NCBI GenBank assembly: GCA_943704495.1
Contig: CALSCR010002606.1
Coordinates: 1-20,352 of the forward strand
Source of the DNA: Pigoraptor chileana
Taxonomy: Eukaryota > Opisthokonta > Filasterea
DNA: 20,352 nt
Direction of reading: 5' to 3'
Both the position numbers and the translations under genes were made by a program. The notes beneath the pieces are model-generated. The model saw nothing but the letters and a program-made list of their open reading frames with translations, had not been told where the DNA came from and made no database searches. Shown here piece after piece: positions 18,649 to 20,352 of this stretch; position 1 is the stretch's first letter; the number at the start of each line of letters is the position of its first letter.

Positions 18649-20226
18649 TTAAGCAGTGTCGCCACCCTTGCCACGCGCAATAAGCACGTAGTTGTTTTGC
18701 CTGTAATAGACGTCGACCTCCATAGGATCCAGCAGTTCCCTGGCGCCTGCAAAGGGGTTCAGTGCTGCCGGTTGCACTATCTCCATGCCCTTATCCCTCA
18801 ACACCGCCTCGTCAAGATCGCACTCTCCACGCGTATACGATGTGAACACGCACACTCCCGCCGTCCTTGCCAGGAGATCGAGTGTCGGCGCCCACAAATC
18901 AGTCTCCGCCTCGTGAATACCAGAATTGAACGCCACAATGACGTCGGGACGCTCGCGACCATCTGCAGCTTCTTGCAGCTTAGGCACAAGTTCGTGGTAG
19001 AGCTCGTGGCATACACTGAGTTTGCGCGTGCGCCCCGCCGATGTGCACGCGGGGCAGCACGTGAGGCTCTCCTCGTCGATGTGACCAAACTCGGGCAAAT
19101 CGGGGCCGATTAAAACGATGCGCAGTGAATTGAGTGCGGGGAGAACGTGGAGGATTTCTTCGTACACAAGACACATGTTGACTTCCGGCATGGCGGCGCC
19201 GACAACATGCACGACGAGAGTCTCCTTCTGCCGCAGTGCATCCGCGCCAATTGTGTTGGCGAGTGCTCGGAGAATCGTCGCAGGTTGGGAAAGGGCATCC
19301 AGGGCGTGGCAAAGGAAGCCCGCGGCAAACATAGGGTATTCTCGCCACCGCTGATGAAACAATTGGGGCAAGTAAGCTGGATATGTTATTCGTGAAAATG
19401 CGAAAAAGTGTGATGCACATGTGCATGACGCATGCATGCGTGAGCGTGCTTGTGCTGCTGCGGACAGCATATTGCTTGAAGGCGTCTTGCTGGCTCCAAG
19501 AACACATACACATAAGAATATATGGTCTATATACACATGCACATGCACATGCTCAATCACATGAGAGCATCGTCCACAAACCACAAAATGCCCACCGAGT
19601 TTTCCACAAAGAAGAAATTATCCAGCAACCCACCAAGTACGACGCCCACGTGTCATGCACTTCGTATCCGCGGGGGGGAACGCTCTCCGAGACAAACACC
19701 GGAACGCCGTTGTTGCCATCCTTGACATATGTCCTCAGGAAACCCTCCGCTCGGTTTGAGTTTGTGGCGCGGTCGCAGTTTGTCAGTCTCTCTGTGGGGT
19801 GGATGAGGCTGCATCCGTCCTCTTGCATGGATGGGCCGTTGTGGGCGTCACGTGCCGCAGCCCAGTGGGACTCGGAACAGCAGTAGGCAGAGCCGCAGCC
19901 GTTTTCACACGGGATGAGTCTGTCGCCTCCGCCGTCTGTGCGCCGAATAGCAAGGCAGACCTGAAAAGCCGCAACGAAAACAAAACAAACAAAAATACAA
20001 ACAAAGTGATAAAAATACATATAAACAAACAAACAAACAACAAATAGCGCTTCAGAAAAGGCGGTACGTGTGCGATATGCACTCTGAATTCGAATCATGG
20101 GAATTTGCGCGACATCCCTTGGCTGATATGCTTGAGGTTCCTGGCCAAGTCCAGCAGCAAGCCCGCACATTCGTGATACAGCATGCGAAGGCGTTTACCA
20201 CAGACAGACAGACAGACAGACAGACA

Positions 20227-20292
<66 letters not shown>

Positions 20293-20352
20293 TACACACA
20301 CACACATAAACACACACACACATACACATACACACACACACACACACCTGGC
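18649..20352 (-). CDS. MYND zinc-finger protein with MSS51-like C-terminal domain, 5' end outside window
   Basis: Exons, transcription order: an exon end at 20352-20348 (reads GCCAG then GT), 19960-19630 and 19376-18649 (stop). The last two give 352 residues and join in phase 1 (VA|YLPQLF). The first begins VCLAIRRTDGGG, continues to CENGCGSAYCCSESHW and ends in ...H...C, a MYND-type zinc-binding pattern. If the base just outside the window makes the edge codon TGC, the missing cysteine pair would read C-Q-V-C, supporting the proposed splice. The C-terminal part (LVVHVVGAAMPE, YEEILHVLPALNSLRIVLIGPDLP, LYHELV, PDVIVAFNSGIHEAETDLWAPTLDLL, FTSYTRGECDLDEAVL, NPFAG, NNYVLIARGK) matches the C-terminal domain of MSS51/ZMYND17 proteins. 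Yeast Mss51 is a mitochondrial COX1 translational activator; whether this paralogue acts so is unknown. It carries its own CPAC insert (TCCPACTSAGR). Confidence 0.82.
20200..20347 (-). repeat. (CAGA)n/(CA)n microsatellite at the start of an intron of the MYND/MSS51-like gene
   Basis: From about 20200 the sequence is CAGA units, then a short TATA run, then long CA tracts with scattered TA/AA changes up to 20346. On the minus strand the exon end GCCAG is followed at once by GTGTGTGTG, so the tract starts with the presumed donor. Confidence 0.85.

Noticed and set aside
1-20352. Virus-like elements, LTRs, Polintons or toxin genes
   Set aside because: No polymerase, integrase, capsid or envelope-like frame and no long terminal repeats were seen.

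Overview
The window is nuclear DNA of a eukaryote. It holds three spliceosomal protein genes and no bacterial-style operon, ribosome binding site, tRNA, rRNA, CRISPR array or intact transposon that I can support. Introns are 195-524 nt long. Nearly all are GT-AG and one is GC-AG. (CA/TG)n microsatellites are common. A receptor tyrosine kinase whose kinase domain resembles the insulin-receptor class points to a unicellular relative of animals (Holozoa) or another tyrosine-kinase-bearing protist. I cannot name the species.

Layout. (1) Positions 74-4182, minus strand: a ubiquitin-specific protease with an N-terminal ZnF-UBP domain and seven exons visible. Its 3' end lies beyond the left edge. 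(2) Positions 4183-6460: a divergent intergenic/promoter region of about 2.3 kb with two foldback sequences, a microsatellite, a TATA-like box and one copy of a short dispersed repeat. I see no gene in it. (3) Positions 6461-17807, plus strand: a giant single-pass receptor tyrosine kinase of about 2821 aa in 11 exons. One 6.8-kb exon encodes the signal peptide, a GG-repeat beta-helix-like ectodomain, the transmembrane segment and the juxtamembrane region. Ten small introns cut up the kinase domain. (4) Positions 17808-18648: the gap between convergent gene ends, with poly(A) signals on both strands and a poly(A)-tailed copy of the short repeat. (5) Positions 18649-20352, minus strand: a MYND zinc-finger/MSS51-like protein whose 5' end lies beyond the right edge.

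Most novel points. The receptor couples a chlamydial-Pmp-like GG-repeat ectodomain to an insulin-receptor-like kinase, and introns are wholly absent from the ectodomain exon. An ultra-short (about 45-55 bp) repeat family has at least six copies, some flanked by 10-16 bp direct repeats. In two different genes the sequence starting at a 5' splice site is tandemly duplicated, leaving arrays of decoy donors. I see no functional link between the three genes; they look like ordinary neighbours. All exon joins were inferred by eye from reading frame, GT/AG signals and family similarity. In each case the phases close exactly.
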